From: Mycolicibacter heraklionensis
GTDB taxonomy: Bacteria; Actinomycetota; Actinomycetes; Mycobacteriales; Mycobacteriaceae
Length of the DNA stretch: 64,000 nucleotides
Assembly (NCBI RefSeq): GCF_019645815.1
Contig: NZ_CP080997.1
Location: forward strand, 310,001-374,000
Direction: 5' to 3'
The position numbers were made by a program, and so were the translations under genes. The notes under the pieces were generated by a model. That model was not told the DNA's origin. It worked only from the letters and a program-made list of their open reading frames with translations, and ran no database searches. Shown here piece by piece: positions 1-8,497 of the stretch. Within the stretch, counting starts at the first letter, position 1; each line of letters starts with the position of its first letter.

Positions 1-121
1 TCGGCGGCATCGGATACACGGTCACCGGCGGACGGAGCGCTCCCGCCAACCGACGGCGGGCGTACGCGGCCCGCCCCGGGCGTTTCCAGGGTTTGTCCAG
101 CGTGCTGTTGGCCACGGACAC
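1..121 (-). CDS. Possible 5' end of a gene running off the left edge
   Basis: A minus-strand frame stays open from a GTG at 121 to the window edge, about 40 codons. A purine-rich GAGGGAGG lies just upstream as a plausible ribosome binding site. The peptide begins VSVANSTLDKPWKRPGRA and I do not recognise it. It is divergent from the TetR gene at 197, and the palindrome at 136-154 lies between them, so it could be the target of that regulator. An open frame this short in GC-rich DNA may be chance. Confidence 0.35.
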   Translation of the reverse strand, partial: MSVANSTLDKPWKRPGRAAYARRRLAGALRPPVTVYPMPP

Positions 122-135
122 CCCTCCCTCGATGA

Positions 136-154
136 ATTAGAATCGCATTCTAAT
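136..154. promoter_or_regulatory. Perfect palindrome, probable TetR operator
   Basis: ATTAGAAT, three bases, then ATTCTAAT: two perfect 8-base arms in an AT-rich patch inside GC-rich DNA. It lies 43 bases before the TetR-family start at 197 and 15 bases before the possible divergent start at 121. Size and position are typical of a TetR-family autoregulatory operator. That role is inferred. Confidence 0.65.
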
Positions 155-196
155 GAAGTTGATCGCCACTCTAGAACGTGCGATAGGCTGCTGTCC

Positions 197-847
197 ATGA
201 CTGCGGAGAAAACTCAGGCGAGTTTCCAGAGTCGCCAGAAGAAGGTCGGCGAGGCCCTGCGACGCGACACCCGCAACAGGCTCCTGCAAGCTGCGGAGGC
301 TGAATTCCCCGCCCACGGCTACTGCGGCACTACCGTCACCAAGCTCGCCGCCGCGGCGGGGGTGTCCGTCCAGACCCTCTACCTCGCCTGGGGAAGCAAA
401 CGCGAACTGCTACGGGGGTACATGGAACGCCTCCTCGCCGGGCCGGCCGACTCACCCGAGGACGCGGATCGGTTCGAGGGGATGGCGCCGCATGAACGTC
501 TGGCCGAACTGGCGGACCTCGTCGCGGAGATCGCCGACCGTGCCGCTGTCGGGTGGCGGCTCTACCGCGACGCCGCCGCCGTCGACACCGAGATTGCCGA
601 GGACTGGAGCGAACTTCAACTCCTACGCCACCGGCGGTTCATGCGGGTGATCAGCGACATTCCGGTCGACGCGCTCGCCGAGGGCCTCACGCACAAGACC
701 GCCGCCGACACCGCCTGGGCAATCGCGAGCCCCGAAAGCTACGACCTTCTGGTGAACCGCCGGGGCTACTCACTCGCCGATTTCCGGGACTGGATGAAGC
801 GGACGCTCAACGCCGCGATCCTGCGTTCGCACCCGGCCGCGCCGTAG
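197..847 (+). CDS. TetR/AcrR family transcriptional regulator
   Basis: A 216-residue protein with a TetR helix-turn-helix at about residues 25-70 (TRNRLLQAAEAEF, then GTTVTKLAAAAGVSVQTLY). The remainder is the usual alpha-helical ligand-binding and dimer domain, which is too variable to name a ligand. The start at 197 follows an AT-rich promoter patch carrying the perfect palindrome at 136-154. The gene probably represses itself and perhaps the divergent frame at the window edge. Its stop lies 12 bases from the end of the convergent polymerase gene. Family assignment is firm; the target is inference. Confidence 0.85.
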   Translation: MTAEKTQASFQSRQKKVGEALRRDTRNRLLQAAEAEFPAHGYCGTTVTKLAAAAGVSVQTLYLAWGSKRELLRGYMERLLAGPADSPEDADRFEGMAPHERLAELADLVAEIADRAAVGWRLYRDAAAVDTEIAEDWSELQLLRHRRFMRVISDIPVDALAEGLTHKTAADTAWAIASPESYDLLVNRRGYSLADFRDWMKRTLNAAILRSHPAAP

Positions 848-859
848 CGGATCGAGACA

Positions 860-2089
860 CTAGCTCGGACGGTTGTTCCAGGGGCTGTAGTCGGAGATCA
901 ACTCCTCCTGGGGTGGGCGCTGCGCCTCTTCGACGTGCTGCAGGTTGATCCGGACCCGGTACCAGATCGAACTCGGACCGCGCATGCCGTCGAGCAGAAC
1001 GTCCTCCGGCGCCAGCTGTTTCGCCGCTGTAGCGTGCCGCTGTCGCCAGACATCCAAGGCAGCCATCGCCTCGTCGCGCGTCTTGGTGCGGGCGATCTCG
1101 ATCAGTGGCAGCGGTGACGTGCGACGACCGTCGACGCTTTTACGCGCGCCGCGCGGCGCCTTCTCCGCCGGGCCCTGCGCTTCGGCCAGTTCCAGCAGCG
1201 ACTCCAACCCGCCGGCGGTGTCGTTCATGCCTGCCCAGGGGTCGCCGATCTGCGCGAAGCGGTCCGGCACGGTGTCCAGCGTGAACGACGCCGGGTCGGC
1301 GTCGATAACCTCGTCCCAATGCAACGGCGTCGACACCCGGGCGTCAGCGGTGGCCCGCACCGAGTACGCCGAGGCGACCGTGCGGTCCTTGGCGTTCTGG
1401 TTGAAGTCCACGAAGACGCCGTGCCGCTCCTCTTTCCACCACCGGCTGGTGGCCAACTGCGGTGCGCGCCGCTCGATCTCGCGGGCCACCGCCTGTGCCG
1501 CCAGCCGCACCTGACCGAACTCCCACCGCGGTGCGATCCGTGCGTAGATGTGCATGCCGCGCGAGCCGGACGTCTTCGGCCAGGCGGTCAGCCCGTGATC
1601 GGCCAGTACGTCGCGGGCCAGCAGTGTCACCTCGACGATCTCCGGCCAGCCGACTCCCGGCATCGGATCGAGGTCGACCCGCAGCTCGTCGGGATGCTCA
1701 AGGTCGCCGGCGAGCACCGGGTGCGGGTTGAGGTCCACACAGCCCAGGTTGATCACCCAGGCCAGCCCGGCCGCGTCGTCGACGACGACCTCGTGCGCCG
1801 ACCGGCCCGACGCGTAGCGCAGCTCGGCGACCGAGACCCAATCCGGGCGGTTGGCTGGTGCCCGCTTCTGGAAGATGGCCTCGGCGCCGATGCCGTCGAC
1901 GAAGCGTTTGAGGATCATCGGCCGGCCGGCCACCCCGCGCAGCGCGCCGTCGGCCACCGACAGGTAGTAGCGAATCAGCTCGATCTTGGTCCGGGGGGTG
2001 GAGCCTGGTCCACCTGGGAACACCACCTTGTTCGGGTGGGTGACCACCACCCGGTGTCCCGCAACCTCCAGCGACATCCCGCCGGCCAT
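860..2089 (-). CDS. LigD-type primase-polymerase (PolD-like, Rv0269c relative)
   Basis: A 409-residue stand-alone relative of the polymerase domain of DNA ligase D, an archaeo-eukaryotic primase-fold enzyme of end joining and gap repair that readily inserts ribonucleotides. The N-terminus has the family's HPNKVVFP stretch. The metal-binding aspartates are in RVDLDPMPG, about a third of the way in, followed by SGSRGMHIYARI. No ligase or nuclease domain is present. The protein is longer than the minimal polymerase domain, with a C-terminal tail of about 90 residues. It is divergent from fadD2 with 67 bases between, as Rv0269c is from Rv0270. The start is uncertain between 2089 and the Met four codons downstream, because neither has a clear ribosome binding site. 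Mycobacterial stand-alone proteins of this kind are called PolD1 and PolD2; gene order suggests the PolD2 type. Confidence 0.85.
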   Translation of the reverse strand: MAGGMSLEVAGHRVVVTHPNKVVFPGGPGSTPRTKIELIRYYLSVADGALRGVAGRPMILKRFVDGIGAEAIFQKRAPANRPDWVSVAELRYASGRSAHEVVVDDAAGLAWVINLGCVDLNPHPVLAGDLEHPDELRVDLDPMPGVGWPEIVEVTLLARDVLADHGLTAWPKTSGSRGMHIYARIAPRWEFGQVRLAAQAVAREIERRAPQLATSRWWKEERHGVFVDFNQNAKDRTVASAYSVRATADARVSTPLHWDEVIDADPASFTLDTVPDRFAQIGDPWAGMNDTAGGLESLLELAEAQGPAEKAPRGARKSVDGRRTSPLPLIEIARTKTRDEAMAALDVWRQRHATAAKQLAPEDVLLDGMRGPSSIWYRVRINLQHVEEAQRPPQEELISDYSPWNNRPS

Positions 2090-2156
2090 GAGGTCATGTT
2101 AATGAGAGGCCGCCATCCGCCGCCCGACGGCGATCTGCGTCACATAAGGTTGTCCC

Positions 2157-3827
2157 ATGGCTAAGCTCACTGACCTGCCCAGCCAGGCTGTAAACAAGCT
2201 CGGTCGCTATCTCGAACGTGGTGGCGCCGAGTTGCATTATCTGCGCAAGATCCTGGAGTCCGGTGCGCTGAAGCTGGAGTCCCCTCGGGTCATCGCCAGT
2301 GCACTTGCTGACGGAGCGCGCTGGGGCGAGCTGGGGATGATTCCGGCGCTCAATGCCCGTCGTAACCCGAACGGCATCGCCGTGATCGACGACGAAGGCA
2401 GCATCACGTTCAAAGAACTGGACGACGCCGTCAACGCGGTGGCCAACGGTCTGCTCGCGATGGGTGTGCGTGGCGGTGACGGGGTGGCGATCCTGGCTCG
2501 CAACCATCGCTGGTTCCTGATCGCCAACTACGGCTGCGCCCGAGTCGGCGCCCGGCTGATCCTGCTGAACAGCGAATTCTCCGGTCCGCAGATCAAGGAC
2601 GTCTCCGAACGCGAAGGCGCCAAGCTGATCATCTACGACGACGAGTACACCGCCGCCGTGGCGCAGGCCGAACCGACGCTGGGCAAGTTGCGGGCCCTGG
2701 GCGTCAACCCGGACACCGACGAACCGTCGGGAAGCACCGACGAGACCTTGGCGCAGCTGATTGCGCGCAGCAGCAAGGCGCCGGCACCCAAGATCACCAA
2801 GCACGCCTCGATCATCATCCTGACGTCCGGCACCACCGGTACCCCCAAGGGCGCCAACCGCAGCACGCCGCCCACGTTGGCGCCGATCGGCGGCATCCTG
2901 TCGCACGTCCCGTTCCGGGCCGGCGAAGTGACGTCATTGCCGTCGCCGATGTTCCACGCGCTGGGCTATCTGCACGGCACCCTGGCCATGTTCTTCGGCT
3001 CGACGCTGGTGCTGCGGCGCCGCTTCAAGCCGGCCACCGTGCTGGATGACCTGGAAAAGCACAAGGTGACCGGTATGGTCGTCGTCCCGGTCATGCTGTC
3101 CCGGATCCTCGACCAGCTGGAGAAGACCAGCCCCAAGCCGGACCTGTCGAACCTGCGGATCGTTTTCGTCTCCGGGTCGCAGCTCGGCGCCGAACTGGCG
3201 ACGCGGGCACTGAAGGACCTGGGGCCGGTCATCTACAACATGTACGGCTCCACCGAGGTCGCCTTTGCCACCATCGCCGGCCCCGCCGACCTGCAGCACA
3301 ACGCTGCGACGGTGGGACCGGTGGTCAAGGGCGTCAAGGTCAAGATCCTCGACGACAACGGCAACGAAGTGCCGCAGGGCGAGGTCGGGCGGATCTTCGT
3401 CGGCAACTTCTTCCCGTTCGAGGGCTACACCGGTGGCGGCGGCAAGCAGATCATCGACGGCCTGCTGTCCTCGGGCGACGTCGGCTACTTCGACGAGCGC
3501 GGGCTGCTCTACGTGTCCGGTCGCGACGACGAGATGATCGTCTCCGGCGGCGAGAACGTCTTCCCGGCTGAGGTCGAGGACCTGATCAGCGGGCACCCCG
3601 AGGTGATCGAGGCGACCGCGTTGGGTGTCGAGGACAAGGAGTGGGGCGCCCGGCTGCGGGCCTTCGTAGTGCGCAAGGAAGGCTCCAGCGTCGACGAGGA
3701 GACCATCAAGGTCTACGTGAAGGAGCACCTGGCCCGCTACAAGGTGCCGCGCGAAGTGGTCTTTCTCGACGAGCTGCCGCGTAACCCCACCGGCAAGATC
3801 CTCAAGCGCGAACTCCGCGACCTGTAG
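2157..3827 (+). CDS. fadD2: Long-chain acyl-CoA synthetase / fatty-acid-CoA ligase FadD2
   Basis: A 556-residue member of the ANL adenylating family that activates a carboxylic acid to acyl-AMP and then acyl-CoA. The phosphate-binding loop TSGTTGTPKGA lies at about residues 222-232. YGSTEVAF follows near 363, then SGDVGYF at about 440 with GRDDEMIVSGGENVFPAEVE behind it. The C-terminal catalytic lysine is in PTGKILKREL near residue 546. Length matches M. tuberculosis FadD2, and its neighbours (polymerase before, FadE6 nearby) match Rv0269c-Rv0271c. FadD2 probably feeds beta-oxidation, with FadE6 acting on the CoA ester. The acyl chain cannot be deduced. Confidence 0.93.
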   Translation: MAKLTDLPSQAVNKLGRYLERGGAELHYLRKILESGALKLESPRVIASALADGARWGELGMIPALNARRNPNGIAVIDDEGSITFKELDDAVNAVANGLLAMGVRGGDGVAILARNHRWFLIANYGCARVGARLILLNSEFSGPQIKDVSEREGAKLIIYDDEYTAAVAQAEPTLGKLRALGVNPDTDEPSGSTDETLAQLIARSSKAPAPKITKHASIIILTSGTTGTPKGANRSTPPTLAPIGGILSHVPFRAGEVTSLPSPMFHALGYLHGTLAMFFGSTLVLRRRFKPATVLDDLEKHKVTGMVVVPVMLSRILDQLEKTSPKPDLSNLRIVFVSGSQLGAELATRALKDLGPVIYNMYGSTEVAFATIAGPADLQHNAATVGPVVKGVKVKILDDNGNEVPQGEVGRIFVGNFFPFEGYTGGGGKQIIDGLLSSGDVGYFDERGLLYVSGRDDEMIVSGGENVFPAEVEDLISGHPEVIEATALGVEDKEWGARLRAFVVRKEGSSVDEETIKVYVKEHLARYKVPREVVFLDELPRNPTGKILKRELRDL

Positions 3828-3840
3828 GGCGCGGCCTTTA

Positions 3841-3869
3841 GCGCGAGCTGGGGGTACCTCCCGCTTGCG
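3841..3869 (+). repeat. 29-base repeat, copy 1 (inverted relative to 4537-4565)
   Basis: The 29 bases starting GCGCGAGCTG and ending CCCGCTTGCG match the reverse complement of 4537-4565 with one mismatch. Copy 1 follows the fadD2 stop; copy 2 follows the fadE6 stop on the other strand. The two copies thus bracket the DinB-like gene. Within and just beyond this copy, CTCCCGC-TT-GCGGGGGAG (3858-3875) can form a hairpin, so it may act as a terminator. It resembles short interspersed intergenic repeats common in mycobacteria. Confidence 0.7.
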
Positions 3870-3936
3870 GGGGAGCGTGTCCCCTGCGCGACACTCCGTA
3901 CCGCGACCGGGATTACGCACGCTCGCGAGCGGGTTT

Positions 3937-4446
3937 TCAGTCGAAACCCGTTGCGCTGTCAAGCTGTTCGCGCAAAATATCGATCTGCCCGCAGTGTCGG
4001 GCGGTCTCCTCGATCAGGTGCACGTAGATCCAGCGCAGGGAAACCTGGCCGATGCGGCGATGTGAGACCGTGTGATCCAGCGGAAACTGCGCGGCGATCC
4101 GCCGGGACTCCTCGCACTGTCGGCGATACTCTGCGACCAGCACGGGCAGTGAGTCGTCGTCGGACAGTTCGAACTCCCGCTCGCGGTCGTGCGGGCGCCG
4201 GTTGTCGTCGCGGCGTTCTTGCAGTAGCTGGTCGAACCAGCCGTACTCCACCCAACGCAGGTGCTTGACCAGCCCGCCCACTGTCGTTGCCGAGGAAACG
4301 AGATGCCGGCCGGCGTCGGCATCCGAGAGTCCGGATACCTTGCGCACCACGATGTCCCGGTAGTCGTCGAGGAACGCCTCCAGGGTCTCGCGTTCTCCGG
4401 CGGTTGCCATTCCGCGGCGACCGGGAGGTGGCGGAGCTTCGGCCAT
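3937..4446 (-). CDS. DinB-like (DUF664) protein
   Basis: A 169-residue protein with the DinB/YfiT four-helix-bundle signature of the DUF664 group: HLRWVEYGWFDQLL in the middle and WIYVHLIEETARHCGQIDILREQL near the C-terminus. The histidines in these two segments usually bind a metal ion. In actinomycetes some relatives are mycothiol-dependent transferases, but no substrate can be read here. The start MAEAPPPPGR at 4446 was chosen over the longer open frame to 4686 because the extension is low-complexity and runs through the repeat and the fadE6 end. A second Met is 12 codons in. The gene stands alone between two inverted repeat copies. Confidence 0.75.
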   Translation of the reverse strand: MAEAPPPPGRRGMATAGERETLEAFLDDYRDIVVRKVSGLSDADAGRHLVSSATTVGGLVKHLRWVEYGWFDQLLQERRDDNRRPHDREREFELSDDDSLPVLVAEYRRQCEESRRIAAQFPLDHTVSHRRIGQVSLRWIYVHLIEETARHCGQIDILREQLDSATGFD

Positions 4447-4536
4447 GGCGGCGACGCTAGCAGGGGTTCTTCCCCCTGCGAGCGTGCGTGACTCCGGGAC
4501 GCACCCGGCGTGTCGGGCCGGGGACACGCACGCTCG

Positions 4537-4565
4537 CGCAAGCGGGAGGTACCCCGAGCTCGCGC
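4537..4565 (-). repeat. 29-base repeat, copy 2 (inverted relative to 3841-3869)
   Basis: This is the partner of copy 1 in opposite orientation, with 28 of 29 bases identical. It starts CGCAAGCGGGAGG on the plus strand and lies 9 bases beyond the fadE6 stop codon. The shared motif CACGCTCGCG also occurs beside both copies (near 3922 and 4528), so the similarity extends loosely past the 29 bases. Confidence 0.7.
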
Positions 4566-4574
4566 AATTACGGG

Positions 4575-6773
4575 CTACGGGTCGCGGGGCAGGCCGAGCA
4601 GACGCTCGGCGATGATGTTGAGCTGGACCTCCGAGGTGCCGCCGTAGATGGTGGTGGCGCGGCTCATCAACAGGTATTCGGCCCACTTGCCGGGCAGCTG
4701 CTCACGGTCGCCGATCGCGGCATCACCGGCGAACGTGCCCACCGCGAACTCGGCGTAGCCCTGTCCGGTGCGCATCGACAGCAGCTTGGACACTGCCGCC
4801 GCCGGCATCGGGTCGAGGCCCGCCAGTGTCAGCAGCGTCGAGCGCAGGTTGAGCAGCTTGGCGGCGTGTCCTTCAGCGATCAGCTGACCGGCCCGGCGCT
4901 GTTCGCCTCCGTCGAACTGGCCGTCCCGGATGAACTCGACGAACCCGTCGAGGCTGGCCAGGAACGGCATCTCGGAACCGCCGATCGACACCCGCTCGGC
5001 GGTCAGTGTGTTGCGGCTGACCTCCCAGCCCCGGTTCACCTCGCCGAGCACCAACTCGTCCGGGATGAACACGTCGTCGATGAACACGGTGTTGAACATC
5101 GCCCCGCCGGTGAGTTCACGCAACGGGCTGACCGTCACGCCTTCGCTCTTCATGTCCAGCAGGAAGTAAGTGATGCCATCATGTTTGGGCGCGGAGCTGT
5201 CCGTGCGCGCCAGCAGGGCTCCCCACGAGGAGAACTGCGCGGCCGACGTCCAGATCTTCTGTCCGCTGATCCGCCAGCCGCCGTCGACCTTGGTCGCCTT
5301 GGTGGTCAGGCTGGCCAGGTCTGAACCGGCGCCCGGCTCGGAAAACAGTTGGCACCAGATCAATTCGCCGCGGAACGTGGCGGGGAGGAAACGCTGCTTC
5401 TGCTCCTCGGTGCCAAACGCCACGATCGACGGGATGAGCCACGCGGCGATACCCATCGCCTGGCGACGCACCCGGCCGGTGGAAAACTCCTGCTCGATGA
5501 TGATCTGCTCGATCGGCTCGGCGGCCCGCCCCCACGGCTTCGGCAGGTAGGGCAGCACCCAGCCGCCCTCGGCGATCGCGATCGTGCGCTCGTCGTGCGG
5601 CATGGCCTTGAGTGCGGCGACCTCGGCCCTGATCTCGGCCCGCAGCTTCTCGGTGTCGGGGTCCAGGTCGATGTCGATCTTGCGCATCCCACCGGCGGTG
5701 GCGGTGTCGACGACCTGCTGGGGGTACGCGGAGCGGGAGCCGAAGGAGGCGGCCAATATCAGCGCCCGCCGGTAGTACACACCCGCGTCGTGCTCCCAGG
5801 TGAAGCCGATTCCACCGTGCACCTGGATGCAGTCCTGGGTGCAGTGCTGCGCGGCGCTCGGCGCCAGGGTGGCCGCCACGGCAGTCGCGAACTCCACCGT
5901 CGAACCCGCAGCGTCCCAGCCGTTTTCATTCGCCTCATCGACAGCGCGGGCGGCATCCCACACCGCAGCGGTGGCCCGCTCGGTATCGGCGATCATCTCC
6001 GCGCACTTGTGCTTGATGGCCTGGAACTGGCCGATCGGTCGGCCGAACTGCTCGCGGATCTTGGCGTAGTCCGCCGCGGTGTCGGTGGCCCAGCGGGCCA
6101 CCCCGACCGCCTCTGCGGACAGCAGCGTCGAGATCAGCGCGTGCGCGCGCGCCGACGAGAGGTTACGCAGGACCGCGATGTCGTCGACCTCGACGCCGGC
6201 GGCGCGCACATGGGCGATGGGGCGCAGCGGGTCGACGCTGGCCACCGGCTCGATCTCGAGCTGGTCGGCGCGCAGCACCACCCAGACCTCGTCGCTGTCG
6301 ACCGCCACGGGCAGCACCAGCAACGACGCCTGAGCGGCGGCCGCGACCGCACGCGCCTCGCCGTGGATCACCAATCCCGTCCCCTGGGCGGTGGCGGTCA
6401 GCCCCGGGTTGAGCGTGTAGCTGGCGATCACCGCTCCGCTGGCCAGCCCGCTGAGCTCGGCGGCGGCCGGATTGTTCGCCGCGATCAGGGCGCTGGCGAT
6501 CGCCGACGGCACGAATGGTCCGGGCACCGCGCCGTAGCCGAACTCGGCCAGCACCACCGCCAATTCCAGGATTCCGAAACCCTGCCCGCCGACTTCCTCG
6601 GCCAGATGCACACCCGCCAAGCCCTGCTCGGCGGCGGCCCGCCAATACGGCGGCGGGTTCTCGATCGGGGAGTCCATCGCCGCGTGCAGCAGCTCGGACG
6701 GCACGGCCCGTGACACGAAGGACCGCACGGAGTCGGCGAGGTCCTGATGCTCAGAAGTGATTGCTATCGGCAT
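4575..6773 (-). CDS. fadE6: Two-domain acyl-CoA dehydrogenase FadE6
   Basis: A 732-residue protein made of two acyl-CoA dehydrogenase units in tandem, about residues 1-365 and 370-732. These FAD enzymes introduce the alpha-beta double bond in acyl-CoA at the first step of beta-oxidation. The C-terminal unit carries the best conserved flavin and substrate motifs: WCQLFSEPGAGSDLASL, WRISGQKIWTS and the final YGGTSEVQLNIIAERLLGLPR. The N-terminal unit also has IHGGIGFTWEHD. A fused architecture of 731 residues is characteristic of mycobacterial FadE6. The gene follows the D-2-hydroxyacid dehydrogenase by 33 bases and the TetR gene, suggesting a three-gene operon controlled by that regulator. Confidence 0.92.
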   Translation of the reverse strand: MPIAITSEHQDLADSVRSFVSRAVPSELLHAAMDSPIENPPPYWRAAAEQGLAGVHLAEEVGGQGFGILELAVVLAEFGYGAVPGPFVPSAIASALIAANNPAAAELSGLASGAVIASYTLNPGLTATAQGTGLVIHGEARAVAAAAQASLLVLPVAVDSDEVWVVLRADQLEIEPVASVDPLRPIAHVRAAGVEVDDIAVLRNLSSARAHALISTLLSAEAVGVARWATDTAADYAKIREQFGRPIGQFQAIKHKCAEMIADTERATAAVWDAARAVDEANENGWDAAGSTVEFATAVAATLAPSAAQHCTQDCIQVHGGIGFTWEHDAGVYYRRALILAASFGSRSAYPQQVVDTATAGGMRKIDIDLDPDTEKLRAEIRAEVAALKAMPHDERTIAIAEGGWVLPYLPKPWGRAAEPIEQIIIEQEFSTGRVRRQAMGIAAWLIPSIVAFGTEEQKQRFLPATFRGELIWCQLFSEPGAGSDLASLTTKATKVDGGWRISGQKIWTSAAQFSSWGALLARTDSSAPKHDGITYFLLDMKSEGVTVSPLRELTGGAMFNTVFIDDVFIPDELVLGEVNRGWEVSRNTLTAERVSIGGSEMPFLASLDGFVEFIRDGQFDGGEQRRAGQLIAEGHAAKLLNLRSTLLTLAGLDPMPAAAVSKLLSMRTGQGYAEFAVGTFAGDAAIGDREQLPGKWAEYLLMSRATTIYGGTSEVQLNIIAERLLGLPRDP

Positions 6774-6806
6774 TGATACGCCTTTCGGTGTGTACGTGAA
6801 GTGAAT

Positions 6807-7763
6807 CTAACAACTAGTCGGTTGGTTGACTACGTGGGTCAGGGGCTGCCCGTCGCGCAGTCGGCGGCAGTTGTCGACAGCCGCAGCCAGATAGCGCCGC
6901 ATGGTGTCGGCGGTGTACCAGCTGACGTGCGGGGTCAGCACCACGTTCTCCAACCCGAGCAGCGGGTTGTCCGCGGTCACCGGTTCGACGGCGAACACGT
7001 CGAGGCCGGCCCCGGCCAGCCGCCCGCCGCTCAGCGCCTCGGCCAGCGCGGCTTCGTCGACGATCGGTCCGCGTGCGGTGTTGACCAACACCGCATCGGG
7101 TTTCATGCGCTCCAGGGCGGCCCGGTCGATCAATCCCTCGGTCGCGTCGGTCAGCGGAACGTGTAGCGAGACGATGTCGGCTGCGGCGAGCAGTTCGGGC
7201 AGGGGCCGCCAACCGGGCGTGCCGTCGTCGCGGGTGCTGGTATGCAGCACCTGCGCGCCCATGGCCGCCACGATCCCGGCCACCCGTTGAGCGATGCTGC
7301 CGAAGCCGACCAGGCCGACGGTACAGCCGCCGATGTCGCGGCAGCGCTCGCCAAGATCGGGATCGGTCGGCCAACCGCGTACCTCACGGGTCGCGCGGTC
7401 CAGCGGCAGCAGCCGGCGCAGCACGGCGAGCATCAGCAGCACGGTGCCCTCGGCGACCGAGGCGGCATTGGCACCGGGCATATTGGCCACCGCGATGCCG
7501 CGCTGTGTCGCGACGTCGACGTCGATGGTGTTGATGCCGACGCCGAACTTGTGCACCAGCCGCAGTGCAGGCCCGCTCCGCAGATCGTCACCCGAGAGCG
7601 GTCGCAGCACGTGCCACAGCACCTCGGCGTCGGCCAGTTCGCGGTGGAAGGTGGCGTCGTCGTCGGCGGCGCACCAGCGGATGTCGAGCCAATCCGACTC
7701 GGGTGCAACGAATTCCTCGACCTTCGGTCCGGGAATGAAGTGCGCCAGGACTCTCAACGCCAT
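6807..7763 (-). CDS. D-2-hydroxyacid dehydrogenase family protein
   Basis: A 318-residue NAD(P)-dependent 2-hydroxyacid dehydrogenase. The dinucleotide-binding motif is GLVGFGSIAQRVAG at about residues 150-163. The catalytic arginine is in NTARGPIVDE, the glutamate in GLDVFAVEP and the histidine in LTPHVSWYT. It should interconvert a 2-keto acid and a D-2-hydroxy acid; glyoxylate- and phosphoglycerate-type enzymes share this fold and the substrate is unknown. The start MALRVLAHFIPGP at 7763 lies 2 bases after the TetR stop, implying translational coupling, whereas the longer frame to 7826 would overlap TetR. It stands where M. tuberculosis has Rv0272c, so the operon has different content here. 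Confidence 0.88.
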   Translation of the reverse strand: MALRVLAHFIPGPKVEEFVAPESDWLDIRWCAADDDATFHRELADAEVLWHVLRPLSGDDLRSGPALRLVHKFGVGINTIDVDVATQRGIAVANMPGANAASVAEGTVLLMLAVLRRLLPLDRATREVRGWPTDPDLGERCRDIGGCTVGLVGFGSIAQRVAGIVAAMGAQVLHTSTRDDGTPGWRPLPELLAAADIVSLHVPLTDATEGLIDRAALERMKPDAVLVNTARGPIVDEAALAEALSGGRLAGAGLDVFAVEPVTADNPLLGLENVVLTPHVSWYTADTMRRYLAAAVDNCRRLRDGQPLTHVVNQPTSC

Positions 7764-7765
7764 GC

Positions 7766-8419
7766 TCAGGAATTCTCCTCGGTGTAGATGGCCCGGTAGA
7801 ACACGTTGGCCAGCGTGCGAATACACGCTGCGTCGTCGGGTCCGTCGTCGTCGCGGGGCGTGGCGAGCTGGACATAGCAGAACTGGTTGAGCATCGAGAC
7901 GATCGCCACCGCCAGCAACGCCGGGTCGTCGTTGGTGCAGTAGCCCTCGGCTTGGGCGCGCTTCACCGTTTCAGTGATGTGGCCGACCGGAACCGCGCAG
8001 ATCTCCGCCCAGTACCGGGCGAAGTCGTCGTTGACCATCGCCAGTTGGGAGACACCGACCATCTCGGCCAGCCGGTTGCGGTAGGTGTGCCAATGTGCGG
8101 CAGTGGCCTGCTCGATCCGTTCGCGGTTGGTCATCCCGTGCCGCACCACGGCGGATGCTCGCTCGCCGGCCTCATCGCGGAATCGCAGCGCCCATTCGGC
8201 GACCATGGCCTCTTTGGAGTCGTAGTAGTTGTAGAACGACGCGGCCGATCGGCCGGCCTCGGCCGCAATGTCGGCGATGGTGGTCGCCAGAACTCCCTTG
8301 CGGGCGATCACCGCGCGGGCGGCTGCGTCGATCGCGGCCTGGGTGCGTCGACCCCGGTGGGTGGGCAACGGGTCGCGGTGGCCGGGCTGCTCGGGGCTGG
8401 TCGACACCGGAACACACAT
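7766..8419 (-). CDS. TetR family regulator (Rv0273c-like)
   Basis: A 217-residue regulator with an N-terminal TetR helix-turn-helix at about residues 22-66: TQAAIDAAARAVIARKG, then TTIADIAAEAGRSAASFYNYY. The C-terminal ligand domain is of unknown specificity. The start MCVPVSTSPEQPG at 8419 was preferred over a longer frame that would run through the promoter palindrome and the divergent glyoxalase gene. It is the first gene of a minus-strand operon with the D-2-hydroxyacid dehydrogenase and fadE6, and is divergent from the glyoxalase-fold gene. The 28-base palindromic region at 8443-8470 between them is the probable operator for both directions. Confidence 0.88.
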   Translation of the reverse strand: MCVPVSTSPEQPGHRDPLPTHRGRRTQAAIDAAARAVIARKGVLATTIADIAAEAGRSAASFYNYYDSKEAMVAEWALRFRDEAGERASAVVRHGMTNRERIEQATAAHWHTYRNRLAEMVGVSQLAMVNDDFARYWAEICAVPVGHITETVKRAQAEGYCTNDDPALLAVAIVSMLNQFCYVQLATPRDDDGPDDAACIRTLANVFYRAIYTEENS

Positions 8420-8442
8420 CCTGTCTCGGTCGGGCTGGATCA

Positions 8443-8470
8443 AATCTGAATCTGATGTTAGATTCAGATT
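8443..8470. promoter_or_regulatory. Palindromic operator between TetR and glyoxalase genes
   Basis: AATCTGAATC, eight bases, then GATTCAGATT: perfect 10-base arms in the 78-base divergent intergenic region. It lies 23 bases before the TetR start (8419) and 27 before the glyoxalase start (8498), so a bound dimer could block both promoters. Assignment to the adjacent TetR protein is inferred from position. Confidence 0.7.
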
Positions 8471-8497
8471 CGGATCTTGACCAGAGGAGTGTCCGCA

